DNA of 64,000 bases from Turnera subulata (GCA_028386065.3 JAKUCV010004284.1:41121-105120), one strand, 5' to 3'. Counted from the stretch's first letter, positions 1 to 11,465 are shown. Notes: generated by a model from the letters alone, not told the origin. Program-made: numbers and translations.

Positions 1-460
1 CCATTTTGAGCAAAATCATACCAAAAATACAAAATCTAATTAAATGATGATTTAACTCTGATTTTTCATGAAAATCAGAGCTAAATTAACCTGCAAGAGA
101 TGTGTTAATGGGCTGATCATACTCTAGAGAATTAACTTGGGCCCTTAAAACCATTCTTAACCCAGGAATAAATCTTCTCAATATAATTCGATTAAGAAAT
201 AGATAAAAGGCCCCAGTAGTTAAATTATATATTCCAGCCTAAATACCTTATTATATATTTTATTATAAGACTAAATCATCATATTAATTCTAGAGTTCAA
301 ATACATGAAGGTCCAAATTATCAAAATATATCATTTCTACTGAGTTAAATTCATGACATGTCTTAATCCTAAGAATGAATCTTCTCATCAATTCAAGGTT
401 CAAGTATGTTTAAAATCCAATTTTAGTAGAAAATTCGTGGGTCAAATTTGGGTGTTCACA
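1..460 (-). mobile_element. Truncated LTR of a Tat/Ogre-type gypsy element, reversed
   Basis: Read on the minus strand from 460, the sequence begins TGTGAACACCCAAATTTGAC, the same LTR start as at 13077 and, slightly diverged, at 4820, 52466 and 56022. Similarity to the other Tat LTRs continues inward (alternating 'gatgaga', 'ttaatctt' and 'gggcc' blocks) but is diverged. The other LTR end lies beyond the window. It interrupts SIRE reverse-transcriptase coding sequence, which resumes in frame at 462. The right target-duplication candidate is ggatg; its partner is outside the window. Confidence 0.75.
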
Positions 461-461
461 G

Positions 462-1213
462 GATGCAACCAAATCAAGTCCCACACCTATGAGTACATCA
501 ACCAAGCTTGACAAAGATGAGAATGGTAAGGATGTTGATATCAAGATGTACAGAGGCATGATAGGTAGTCTTCTTTATCTCACGGCTACTAGACCTGATA
601 TCATGTTTAGTGTATGTTTATGTGCTCGATTTCAATCTTGTCCAAAAGAATCTCACCTAAGAGCCATTAACTGCATCTTTAAGTATTTGAAAGCTACACC
701 ATCATTAGGATTATCGTATCCCAAAGTCGATGCTTTTACTTTGACTAGCTATTCAGATGTTGACTTTGCAAGACGCAACTTAGACAGAAAAAGCACAAGT
801 GAGGAACATGTCAATTGCTTGGACAATCTCTTGTGTCTTGGTCAAGCAAGAAGCAGAATTCGGTTGCAACATCTACCACAGAAGCTGAATATGTTGCAGC
901 TGAAGCATATTGTGCTCAAGTTCTATGGATGAAACAAACCTTATCTGATTATGGACTAACGTTTAACTGTGTGCCATTCTATTGTGATAGTTCCAGTGCA
1001 ATCAATTTGACCAAAAAATTTCTGTGCAACATTCTCGAACCAAGCACATTGAAGTTAGACATCATTTCATCCGAGATCATGTGTTGAAGAAAAATGTTTT
1101 CATTGAGTTTGTCAAGACTGAAAATCATCTTGCTGACATCTTTACAAAGCCACTCAAGGAGGAATAATTTACAAAAATCAAACTTGAGCTGGGCATGTGC
1201 AATCTAGCTTAAA
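462..1213 (+). pseudogene. SIRE/Maximus copia pol, end of reverse transcriptase plus RNase H (broken)
   Basis: This is the C-terminal part of a Ty1/copia polyprotein. Visible motifs in order: YRGMIGSLLYLTATRPDI and CLCARFQ (end of RT), YSDVDFA and DRKSTS (start of RNase H), SWSSKKQNSVATSTTEAEY, then [22 protein letters not shown] and the end motif [16 protein letters not shown] with SKKQNSV is typical of the SIRE/Maximus lineage. The reading frame is broken by a frameshift near 806, another near 1015, and an in-frame TAA at 1165-1167 eight residues past FTKPL; the expected end of the protein is at 1213. The 5' part of pol is cut off by the LTR at 1-460. RNase H degrades the RNA strand during reverse transcription; this copy cannot encode it. 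Downstream comes the env-like gene, as in SIRE elements. Confidence 0.88.
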
Positions 1214-1575
1214 TGTTTTGTAAGTTGATCTGGTTGCTGCATAAACCATATTTGCATACATACATGTTCATGCATCATCACATTAGTCTAATACAATCAT
1301 AATACCTGCAGACGAACACTATGCATCCAAGCAAATGAGGACACTTTCAAAAGGTGTTCAAATCATCAGAAAGGCTGAGTCGGTAATTTGGTGAAGATTT
1401 GGTTTCACAAGAAACCATCTATCTATTGAGACTAAGAAGATATAATTTTTGGGAAAAACCATTAGGCTACTGTTGACGGTTACTAACTGGCAGTTGATAA
1501 AAAAAGAAGAAGAGATGTCTAAAAAAGGGAAGTTGCTTTTCTAACAAAAGCAATAAACAGAAGTGGAGGAGTTAA
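1214..1575 (+). other. SIRE spacer between pol and env-like gene
   Basis: AT-rich sequence with no supported reading frame. It lies where SIRE elements carry the pol-env intergenic stretch. No promoter or splice signal could be supported here. Confidence 0.5.
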
Positions 1576-4179
1576 ATGCACAAACCGCTCTACATTACAC
1601 ATAAAACTCCCACCAAAAAGACCCAAACACCAAAATCTACAAAAATCACCAAAAGCCCCTCTTTTAAGCCTAAATCTAGCACTAACCCGAAGCTTACACC
1701 CAAGATTACTTGATACGGCAACACTACCAGAACAAAGCTAGATAGCACCTCCAAATCAATCAAAGTCTCCAAGATCAGCAACCAATTCAACCAAATTAGG
1801 GTTTCAGCAAATACCTCTATCACCTCAAAACACAACAAAGGCGTTAAGCAACAATAGAGTAATAAAAGCTAGGAATCTTGTAAACGCCACAAGCAATTCA
1901 ATTACTTGATAAGTAAACACAATCCCTAAAATAAACAAGAGAGAAATCCATCTAACTTGCAAAACAAGGTTTAAGAGAACCTCCAACTTTATTAGCAAAA
2001 TAGCTATCAGTAAACAATATTCATCATCCCCCTAAAATATGAACCCCAAGGGTCTTATTTATACTAGTCTAATACTAAACCTAATGGACTTGGACTTGTA
2101 ACTAAAAAAATAAAATAAAATAAAACGACTTTATGTTACTATTCACGCGGGTACTATTCACGTGAACAGTAATCCTAGCTCCAAAGTGGATTGGATTTGT
2201 AATTCCAATTCCCTCATGGACTAGGCTTTATAAATAAAAAGTAAACCCAACTTAAATAACTAAAGCCCAACAATTAATGACCCAAATAATAAATAACACC
2301 AAGCCGAAATTATAATCCATAAATAATAAAATTCGGCTAAACTAAAATAATAAAAATAATTGATGTCGACTTGGGCCCCACTTTCTCCAGCTAGATTGCC
2401 ATCGTGGGCCCCACTATTCTCCAAGCTTATTCTCCATCTCTTCTTGAATTTCTTGTGAGAACGAATCTTGGACATGATTCTAAAAGTGAGCTTGTGATGA
2501 TGAACTTTAAGCTTGTTAGAATACATCCAAGTTCCTTGCTTGTCGTTATTGCTTCCTCCATTGTCGCCTTGGCGTGCATTATTCTTCCAGTCTCTATGCT
2601 TGCCTAGGTGATTTGCATCATTACTAAAGGGGTAACAGCGGCGGAAAAAGGGAAAACAACAAAATCCAAGTCAAGTCCAGACTTGACTTTGACTGAGAAG
2701 CACGCTGCTGAAGGGCTCTAGAAGTTCAAGGAGGATCAATTCATGAAGAGGAAGTTGATTCAAAAAGGGAAAGAAACCAAGGTTGTAGCCAAAAAGAAAC
2801 GTCCATGTACCATTCGATGGCACCAAAAATAGTGGAAACTTACCTACTGCAACACCAATTATGACACCCTTGCGAAAATGGGCATTTGAAACCACATTCA
2901 ATCCTGAAATTGCGAGGAAAGTTACAGCTGCCTCACTTGATCCATACTTTGTTGTTAAGACTTTTCTTGAGGCTGAGCGAGTAGTGTTAGAACAAAACCC
3001 TGGTACCGCAAGATTTATTTCTAAGAAACCTACTGCAAAAGAAATAAATCCTATTGTGCATGCTATTTTTTGTCAATTTGGAAAACTGGGTTTGGATGAA
3101 ACCAAACAATTCTTTGCATCTCATTATTGCAAAAATCTGTGCCTGAGGATGACAGTGAAGTGGTTGTCAAATCAAAGAATTTAGAAAAGGATTTGGTTGC
3201 TGATAAAACCAAATTCCTGGAAGAGGTTGATAAGGAAGATATGATTGTAGATAAAAACAATCTTTCTGTACATGAGGATGGGTCCAGAAAATTCAAGACT
3301 CTCACTACGACCTACAATGTTGTCTTAGCGGATTTTGAAGATCTAGGAGTCACACCCATCTTGAACCACTACAGGCTTGACTACTTGGCAACCTTGAAAA
3401 CGCAAGTAGATGAGGGGATTGTAGTTGAATTCTACAAGAATCTGCGGATAAAGAAGGTTGGTGAAGAGGTTCATTATGTGGAAATCAATGTCTGGGGAAA
3501 GAGGATCAGAATCACTGTTGATCTTATTTAAGAGGTGCTGAAATTGAAGAAGGGCTCCATTAAGCACTACAACACAAAATCCGAGCTGCGAGTGAATATC
3601 AAAGGAGCTCCATCCTATAGTCAGCAAGTTAAAGTTGCTTATGGTTTATCCAAGAAGAGAACTTACCAGCAATCAAACCCTCTTGCACGGGCTTTGATGT
3701 ACATGATCACCAGGGTAATTCTGTCGCGCTCTTGGCACTTGGCAGAAATCAAAAAAGCTGATTTGTGGCTGGTTGCTTACCTGATGCATAAGAGTCCTAT
3801 TTACTGGACATATCAGATGCTGCATCACTTTCCCCTAAATAAATCAAGGAGTCATGGGCAGCTGATCACACTAATTGCTAGAAGGTTTGGTGTGAAGTCA
3901 TCTAAATCACCCACTCTTATGAGCATTCTACTAATTAATCGGTTGACCCTCTCTAAAATGAGTATCAAGCTAAATTCAAAGGGTCAATATGAGGTGATCA
4001 AGGCTGAAGCAAGTGCTAAGAAAACTCAGCTGGAAAATCTTGCTACTCGTGTTGGTCTTCTGGAATCATATTTTAGTGAACTTTGTGATGAGGTAAGGGA
4101 TCTCAAGGCGGATATGATGGAACAATTTGAGAAAGTTCTTTCCAGATTGCCTCCTCCTGCTTTTTTTGATGATGAATGA
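1576..4179 (+). pseudogene. SIRE env-like gene (plant transposon protein, PF20167-like), interrupted and broken
   Basis: The reading frame opens at ATG 1576 with a Lys/Pro/Thr-rich segment, is interrupted by the insertion at 1711-2620, and resumes in the same phase at 2626. An in-frame TAG lies at 2719-2721. Further blocks lie at 2861-3184, 3127-3531 and 3535-4179 in shifted frames or after stops, so at least four lesions are visible. The last block contains the motif series SRSWHLAEIKKADLW, AYLMHKSPIYW, HGQLITLIARRFGV, then a heptad-rich coiled-coil segment (about 3990-4150) and an acidic end. This order resembles the second ORF of SIRE elements and the PF20167 'putative plant transposon protein' family. 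Its function in plant retrotransposons is unknown; an envelope role has only been proposed. I see no clear signal peptide or transmembrane helix. Family assignment is by motif memory, so moderate confidence. Confidence 0.65.
1711..2620 (-). mobile_element. Truncated CRM-type gypsy fragment: 3' LTR plus pol tail, with possible TSD
   Basis: The segment 1711-2372 matches the LTR at 61608-62220 (shared start TGATACGGCAACACTACC on the + strand, and a shared GTCGAC border). Beyond it, to 2620, the minus strand still resembles the last codons of the CRM-type pol gene seen at 62244-62500, including a Gln/Glu-rich tail ending in KLGE and a stop. The fragment is flanked by TTACT at 1706-1710 and TTACT at 2621-2625. 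It splits the env-like gene; removing it with one flank keeps the host frame. The inner end lies inside pol and is not an LTR end. Confidence 0.7.
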
Positions 4180-4819
4180 AGTCTTTCTCGATCTGATGCT
4201 TATAGGATTCATGCATTGTATTCATCTTGGTTCTACTACTTGGTTCTGCTATTTGGTTCTATAATCTAGTTCTTATTCTGGTTGTTGTTGTTTTCGAATA
4301 TTCTCTATATTTCCAGATATTATGTTTAAATGTTTGGATATTGCTCTTTTGAATGTTTGAACTCTGCATGATCTTTGCTATGTCTATACTTATGTACCCT
4401 TTCTGTAGATGCCAAAAGGGGGACAAAATTATGTGTTGATTCACTATGCAGGAACAAACAAGTGTGGTATGGATATGGTTTTTGTGAAAAATCAACAGAT
4501 ATGGTTTGTGTGAAAAACCAAAACTTGCACGGATCATGATATGGAGAATCAATTGATGCTGTTGATTGATCTTATGTTGATATGAACGATATGGTTGTAA
4601 CTAAAATCATACCTTTGATCAATCTAACCAAGTGTTTTGCAGGACGTGTGGAAAGAGGGAATCTGGTTTCTATAAAAAACCACACTTTTAACTGCGTTTT
4701 GGTTTTTGTTAAAAACCTAATGTTACAATGTTGAATGTTGCACTACTCTGTATTTCTCTATACAATCGACTAATTTCTTATGCTGAAATTGGAAACCAAA
4801 GGGGAAGATTGTTGGCTAA
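4180..4819 (+). other. SIRE 3' untranslated region, polypurine tracts and first 10 bp of its LTR
   Basis: Noncoding stretch with two purine-rich tracts, CAAAAGGGGGACAAAA (near 4411) and CCAAAGGGGAAGAT (4796-4809). The second is immediately followed by TGTTGGCTAA (4810-4819), the expected start of a SIRE LTR (compare TGTTGAACTA at 17927). The Tat LTR begins at 4820, so only ten bases of this SIRE LTR remain. The region repeats the phrase 'atggtttttgtgaaaaacca' several times, as the SIRE LTRs do. Confidence 0.6.
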
Positions 4820-6356
4820 TGTTACACCCAAATTTGACCCATGAATATTCTTCTAATTTTGATTTTGGGCATCCTCAAACCATAAGATTAATAAGATGAT
4901 TTAATTTTTGGCTAAGGCACACTTAGAATTTATTTTGGTGGATTGCATATTTTATGAATTGGGAATTTATATGTTTGAACCTTAGGATTAATGAGATGAT
5001 TTAATCTTAGCTAGTTCATTAAAATATTGTCTTATTTTATTTACTTGGGCTTTCTTATTTATTTTAACCCAATTATAATGAGATCATTTAATTTTGGGTT
5101 AAATATGAATTTGAGGGCCTAAGTTAATGAAATGTGGACCTTCCTAAGTTGAATAGCCCATAAACATATTACTTGCAGACCAATCTTAACTCTTGATTTT
5201 CGTAGAAAATCAGAGTTAAATCATCCTTCATGGTAATGTGTTTTTTGGTATGATTTGGGCACAAAATGGGGGCTTAATTTGTAATCAATCAATTAGGAGA
5301 TGATTGGGAGGAGTACTAATCCAGAAAAGAGTTGATTCTGGGTTGATTAGGGGTTAATTATGCGATGGAATCAAATCAGAGAGGAATTAAGGGGAACCGG
5401 GAGCAAAAAAGGAAAGAATGGGAAAAACGCGGGGTGTCGGGCGGCCATGGCGGGATGACCACCGGCCTTGAAGGTCTTGGCATTCATGACTACCGGCCAT
5501 GGCCGCCATCCAGTCCATGACCGCCCGGTATGGCGGTCATGGACGCCCAGATTGCCTGGTTTCCCCGATTTTCTCCCCTAATTTGATTCTACACGGTTTT
5601 GGCCCAAAGTTTTTGCTGAGACCTTGGTCATTAAGCAGGCCCACACCCCTATACTCTCCAAAACAATATGAATAGAACCCCCCACTCATATTCTAAATCA
5701 TTAATCACTCATTACACACACACACCCCATAAGCTTTATTTGCTTGGAGAAACTCTACTTCTCCAAGCCTAGAAAACCTTATATAGGCAGAAACTCTGGA
5801 GGAATTTCGTGGGTATCATCAACCTAAACCAAGGAGCTAGAGGTGGGCTACAAGAGGTAACACTAAACCCTGTTGTGTTTACTATTTGCTGAGGTTTTGA
5901 TGATGATATTGATGATATAAATGTTGTGATGCCATGAACAAGAACTACGTCGGCTTTGAACTCGGTCGCCGGGGTACGTAGGTGGTCTCTAGTGGTGTAG
6001 ACTCAAGCCCAATCATTTTATTTTCTCATTTTGTTCCAATTAAATTTCTTTTCTATATATGATTTGTTTCCACACTAGACATACTTGCACAAGGCAAATC
6101 ATGTTCATCAATTGCAAAAAGTCTCGCTCCAACACGGATGGGTGCCTATCACCTTCCCTTCCGTGACGAACCCCCGAGCCCAATATCTTTGGTTCACTAA
6201 CTGGTTGCCTTAAAATAGAGTCGTGAAAGGTTTTTCCCGAATTTTACCCTATAATAAAATTTGGGTGGCAACTCCAAAGATATTGGGTGTTGGCAAAGAA
6301 GAAGGGGTAAGGAATAGGTGAGGAGGCCCAAGTGATTTTTGGGCCAGGTCTTTACA
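4820..6356 (+). repeat. 5' LTR of the Tat element
   Basis: Starts TGTTACACCCAAATTTGACC and ends GGGCCAGGTCTTTACA. It aligns along its whole length with 13077-14564 plus 17620-17739. It includes a GC-rich block (5440-5550), a degraded TATA box (AATATGAATAG near 5665, where the 3' LTR has TATAAATA), and a U5 with the phrase 'acgaacccccgagcccaatat'. Confidence 0.85.
5513..5544. promoter_or_regulatory. GC-rich perfect hairpin upstream of LTR TATA box
   Basis: GTCCATGACCGCC, loop CGGTAT, GGCGGTCATGGAC: a 13-bp perfect stem with a 6-base loop, about 120 bp upstream of the TATA position. A closely related hairpin occurs in the 3' LTR (13759-13796), and shorter ATGACCGCC/GGCGGTCAT pairs occur in the other Tat LTRs and upstream of both antisense genes. 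The structure is certain from sequence; a regulatory role is inference. Confidence 0.6.
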
Positions 6357-6376
6357 GCTGGCGACTCCACTGGGGA
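6357..6376 (+). other. Primer-binding site of the Tat element
   Basis: GCTGGCGACTCCACTGGGGA directly follows the LTR end CA. A similar sequence (GGAGACTCCACTAGGGA) follows the LTR ending at 58752. Position and conservation support a tRNA primer site; the tRNA was not identified. Confidence 0.65.
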
Positions 6377-7144
6377 TTCTGAGGGTTCAAGAAACTTTGT
6401 GCAATCGTTGAACTTTGTATGCCTTTTTATGTGTCATGATAAGTGCTTTGCATTCATGATGATTGATGTGAAGCCTCTACCGTAAGAGGGCGAGGAAATC
6501 CGAGTCCGCTACATGCTTTCCTTAAGCAATAGTAGCTTGAGTGAACCCGTTTCTAGATGCTTAGAAATGATGGGGATTAATTCGCCTCGAACCTCATGCG
6601 ATATCCATTATCACATATGAGTAGGTCAACCTATTCCCTATCGGCAATCTTGAGCCCCCAACCAACTGCATACCATCAGCATCTCATGCATAATAATTCA
6701 ATAAGTGGTACATGCATTTGTGTGAAAAATATCATGCCTTGTGTATATGTGTTATGTCTTGTCATTTTTCTTGTTATTTTGGGGTTCGAATTTATGCATA
6801 CATCGGGAATATGGGAGGAGAAAAAAAAGGAGAGATCATCCATGGTTGTCTAGCAAGCAAGAAATGTCCAATCTTCAAGAATTGATCAGCCAAGACTCAG
6901 AAGAAGAATTATTTTATGATAATTTGAGTCAAATGTGCAGATGTCCTAAAAATTTAGAAAGTAGATTTGCATGACACATGACATTTTGCATATTTTCAAA
7001 GCAAGTGAAGCATGACCGAGTCAGAAGTCAATCCCCACACCACCCTTTTTACCCAAACCCGTTGTTAACAATTCTTTTCTTTCTGAGCCTACCCAATTGA
7101 GATCTTGAACTCCACTTTTTCATCTTTGATAGTGAAGAGGAATC
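6377..7144 (+). other. Tat leader, noncoding
   Basis: No supported gene. It aligns with the leader at 58776-59282 of another Tat element (shared blocks 'gtgaagc.tctacc.taagagg', 'gagtgaacc', 'ccccaacca.ctgcataccat.agcatctcatgcataat'). The start codon at 7145 lines up with the gag start at 59283. Confidence 0.6.
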
Positions 7145-7601
7145 ATGGGTAATGAGCATGGTGACCGGCCAAAACATATTGACAACATGGGAACGAATCC
7201 GGAGGACAGGCAAGTGGGAAAGGGCGAGCAGTTTAAACGAATAGGTCGATGCCTGCATCACGAAGTGGAAGTACCAGCAAGGTTTAGAGAATTGATTGGC
7301 AAATTGGGGATCACAGTCCTCCAATCAACGGCTCTGGGTTGGGAATTCTCTAGGATGGCCATGAAGCAACTTTGGGAGGTGATGGGACAACTCGATTCGC
7401 TTGAAGATATAATGAGGAATCTCCAATTTGAGAACACCGCCTGCCCGAGAAAATGTGAGGTTATATGAGAACTTTGAAGACTATAAGAGAGAAGTAGAAA
7501 TAGGCAAATGGGATGACGACTGGGCCAAAGCAGCAGAAGCTAGAAGACAAGATATTGCTCAAGGGGAAGCTGTATATATCAGTGAGGATGAGATAGGTTA
7601 G
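7145..7601 (+). pseudogene. Unrecognised reading frame at the gag position of the Tat element
   Basis: ATG 7145 opens a 107-residue frame ending at 7468. A one-base shift near 7440 continues a charged frame (from NVRLYENFEDYKREVEI to the stop at 7599-7601), so the original product was about 150 residues or longer. It starts at the position of the Tat gag start at 59283 but shows no similarity to that gag (no retrotransposon-gag KWF/W region and no zinc knuckle). Composition is polar and helix-prone. It could be a remnant of the extra ORF1 found before gag in Ogre elements, or captured sequence. I cannot assign a function. Confidence 0.4.
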
Positions 7602-9275
7602 GAAGTCAATGGTGGGACTACTAAGGTTGGAGATCACTGCAATAAGGGGAAGAGGGCTGCCCCTACACCTATGGTGCTCTGCAAGAAGCGTCTATACCTA
7701 GATAAGATGGAATGGGTGATGGGAAAAAATATTTAGGGATGACAATTGGGGAAGACGAGGTTTCTTTAGTCATGAATGTTGAGTCCGTTATTTTGTTTTG
7801 GAATAAAAGGGTTGTGGTTTGTCCTTGTTAGCCTCACCCCGAATAGTCAATATCATCAGTCTTATGTTATATTATATAAATTCTATGGGATGAATGAAAG
7901 AAGATCCCACTACTTATAAGCATGGTGCTTTGAATCTTACCAAAATTTGTTAGTTTAGCTTGGGAACCAAGAAATAAACTACCGGGACCTAATCCAGTAA
8001 ATCAAATGCGTCTTAAATCTCTATGTGTTCAAATTGTATTCCAGGCTTATGAAGTCACCCTCCAAAGAAAAAAAATAGGGAAAAGAAAAAGGAAAAAAGG
8101 GAAAAGAAAAAAAACAAAAAAGGTAGGAAAAAGAATCTTGTGACTTCATAACCAATGTGCCATTTAAAACTTCCGGAAAAACACTCCTTGGGGATTTTCG
8201 ATCTTGATCTATGAAAATTGAATGTTATCCAGAAAACTCAATAATGAGCTCAGTCTAATCAATCTTGGTTCCAAAGCTAAGTTAATAAAGGGGTATGGTA
8301 AGGTTTGAATTTGGGTTATGCTCGTCAAGGAGAGTCTTTAGTTATTTGAAGTGGTGTTCTTGGGATTTTCCAAGATGAGTCTCCGTTAGTGAACGGAAAA
8401 GAGGGGATCAAAATCTGGGTCGTCTTTTGAAGGTATCACCAGGAACGAGGAAGTTGAAAGTTCTTCATCATATGGCTAAACAGTTAGTTGTAACACATAT
8501 TTGTGGAAGCAAAAATTTAAAAAAAAAAGAAAGAAAAGAGAGGGGGAATCGGTCCGCTAGGCTGAAAATCCGAAAGGGCGGCCTAGGCAAAAATTAGAAC
8601 ATGCCTGCTAGGATGAAAACCTGAAAGGGCGGCCTAGGCAAAAGTTAAGGCTAACGGTGTTTGGGGAGACTTGGGTCCATGCTCATTGCCATTAAGGGAG
8701 TTGCCTGGAATATTCTTTCACGATTCGTCCGATGAATGAGCATAGGGGAATTCGAGACTTTATGGAAATCCATCAAACCAGTACCTAAGCCAACATGACA
8801 ATCAATGACATACGACTTGGTCATTTTCGAAAATTATATACATGGTTGCACTTCGCATATAGGGAAAAAAAACATGCATACATGCATTCCATCAAACTAC
8901 ATAGATCTAGAATATAGGGCATACATGCATCAAATCAAGCCCGTCTCTTCTTGTCGCGGGTCTGACGAACCGGTCAAGTGTGTTCCTGGATGGTATCCTC
9001 AGAATCACCTGATGCATGATCAGTGAGATGAGGGCTCGACTGAGGAGCAGTCGGTGGAACGAAGAGGCCATGGGGACAAGGATCTCGAGATGGTGGCATA
9101 GGACAGGGACAACCACCCTCCCTCATACAGAAAGTCAACTCAGGTATCTAAATAGCCTGGGCCGTCAGGGTGGCCTTCGCTTGCCCAATCAATATCCAGA
9201 GTCGAGATGCCTCAGCAACCGAAAGCTGTTATCAAGAGAGAATTAATTAGACCACATGAAAGGGAAGAAGATTAG
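7602..9275 (+). other. Noncoding interior of the Tat element, with A-rich tract and small repeat
   Basis: No gag-pol motif in either strand. 8066-8130 is an A-rich tract with scattered G. 8556-8648 holds two 51-bp spaced copies of a block reading GCTAGG.TGAAAA.C.GAAAGGGCGGCCTAGGC. The remainder is AT-balanced sequence without long open frames. The usual gag-pol is missing from this position. Confidence 0.55.
8556..8648. repeat. Two-copy tandem repeat, 51-bp period
   Basis: Copies begin at 8556 and 8607 and share AAAGGGCGGCCTAGGCAAAA with few differences. They lie in the Tat interior. Confidence 0.75.
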
Positions 9276-11465
9276 TCAGTGAGATGGCCTAAGAAAGTAC
9301 CGAGGTAATGTTGGTAGGGAAAGGTGGAAAATCAGGAGGAAGGCCCTCAGAAAAGGGCACCGGCAATGGATATAAGCATCATCAAAAGACTCGAAGTCGG
9401 CCTCACAAATCGGGAGGATAGGACCAGATGCAGAAGATGAGGCCCTGGTGCTCTTCTTCTTCTTAGGAGCTGAACTCTGCTGGGAAGCGCTCGCACTAGT
9501 CACTGACCCTCCTGCCTCCGGGGTGGTCAAAGGTGGCATGAAGAACGTACTGATGTAGGAGGAATAGTCACAAGAGCTGGTCAAATTGTCGGGATGCCAA
9601 TCCAAGTAATCATCCTCAGTAGCCTCGCCCTGCTCATTGATATCCCGTATGGAGATCGATGTATCAGATGGTATCATTGGTACCCCCATGGTCTGAGCAC
9701 AAACATGATCCCTAAGATACCACACCCGCATTTTAGGGTATCCTATCAGACATCGGCGCAGGTCCATCTCAAAGAATTCAGCATCATCCCATACTAATCT
9801 ATCCTGATAGGCCGTGAAGGTAGTGAATCGAATCTGCCAGCAAATATTCGGTAAGAAGCCATTCGAGGGATTCCAAGAAAATGAGCAGAGTCAGTGAAGG
9901 AAGGATACTTGGCCTGACATGGCAACCCGATCCATGTAATGCCGAGCCCACTCCCGATCATGAGCATGATGCCGAGTCCCGCGGTTCTAAGAACCCCAGC
10001 GAAGAGAAACAGGCCACATCCCCCCATCCGGTGGCAACCCTGAAGCAGTCAACCCAAGTTACTCCTAACCCCACACCTGTAAGAGTCATCTAGTCAAAAT
10101 GAATAAAGGGATAACTGAATGGGACGCAGAAGATAGCGGTGCCCGATATACCTCCCAGATCCAAGCTGAGCCATAAAAGTACTTGGCAATGACCCGAGAG
10201 AAGTTGATCATCTCCCGATAAGCATTCATAAATCCCGTCGAAGCCTAGTCAATCCTTGGTCTGTCTAGATCTACAAGTGACGCTAGCAAGTCACATCGGA
10301 CCGATCACTACCCGATGCAAAGAGGGTCCTGTTCATGCTCACCAAGAACAAACCACGGGCTAGGTACTCTGGCGTCCCAGGATACTGACTATCCAAAAAG
10401 GCATCCTGCAGCCATTTGGGCGATACCTCGCCTATACGAACCCACTGAGGTACAAGACCCACTAGCTCCTGAAAGCACTCAATGCCTAGTTGCTCATCAA
10501 GGGCAACTGGGGAACCTCGAAATAGCAATCCAGTGATATGGGTAAAATCTGAGGGGGTCATTGTCATCTCGCCACAGGCCAAGTGAAAAGTGTTAGTGGT
10601 GTCCCACCAACTCTCGCCTAAAGCCGACACGGCATGCAAGTCAACCTTGTCTCCTCGGAAGGTGTGAAAGAAATCCCATAATCCAACTCTCTTGATGATT
10701 TCTTGTACGGGTTTGTTCTTCTTCATATGGGTAAGAACCAGATGACGGGTATTGGCCCCAGCATGGCTCCGCTGCCAATCCATGGAATCTTATATAGATA
10801 TGCTAGAAGAAGTCAATGCTAACGCCAACTCGGGCTCGACAGAACAAAAACAAATCCACATACATCAAGACCTGCATCATGGGGATGGGATTACACACTT
10901 GCATCATATTTTCCAGCATCAAAACACAGTTTTATTTACGGGTCCAAACACAAGAAATTAAAAAAACCCTCTCTGGAAAAGTACAAAATTGGCCAAATTG
11001 GGACAAGCCCATCCATACTGAATCACCCAACATCAATTATATGCATCCGTATTAGCAAAACAACATCCGAATCATCCCAACACCATCAAAATTTGCCAAG
11101 AAACCTAAATCCCCATTGGGCAAAATTTCAAATTGTGATTCCTTGTGTTCAATCCATGAAATAAGCATATGGAAAAGCATTCTAGACATCCTTGGAGCAC
11201 TTCTAAACAATCTAGCACAACATGCACCACACGAATTCAAATTTAAGGGGCATATGGGCATAAACTCAAATTTTAATTAAAATGGGATTTCAATGAGTTT
11301 TTTGTGTTGGGATCACTAACCTGAACCTTGTGGAGTTTGAGAGGAGATGTGTCTATCAGGGGATTTCAATAACAAACTTGTGTTTTCCTCCGGATTGGAT
11401 TTTGGGCGGTACTTCTTCATGTAATCTTCACGCGATTTTGGGAGAATAGAAGATTTTGGTGCCAT
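9276..11465 (-). pseudogene. Antisense plant-mobile-domain gene of the Tat element (spliced, decayed)
   Basis: Minus-strand gene relative to its host element. Exon 1 (11465-11321) encodes 48 residues starting MAPKSSILPKSRED and ends at a consensus donor, TTCAG/GTTAGT. An acceptor, TATATAAG/ATTCC, begins exon 2 at 10788; joining the two (532-nt intron) keeps the frame into MDWQRSHAGANTRH. Exon 2 carries the plant mobile domain signature: LWDFFHTFRGD, WWDTTNTFHLACGEMTMT, DFTHITGLLFRG. A frameshift near 10300 and a TAG near 10233 break it before the motif ASTGFMNAYREM. A further block (about 9845-9276) in another frame reads RFTTFTAYQDRLVWDD, then a Ser/Ala/Lys-rich tail. The domain is shared with host MAIN/MAIL proteins and with transposon ORFs; its activity in Tat elements is unknown. 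Further introns between 10100 and 9850 are likely but I could not place them. Confidence 0.72.

Noticed and set aside
8066..8130. Poly(A) tail of a retroposed gene or LINE/SINE
   Set aside because: The tract is mixed with G, no upstream coding or SINE-like promoter boxes are seen, and no flanking direct repeats.
10077..10151. A second, 75-nt intron in the antisense mobile-domain gene
   Set aside because: Donor and acceptor look acceptable, but the joined frame runs into stops at once, so I could not support it.
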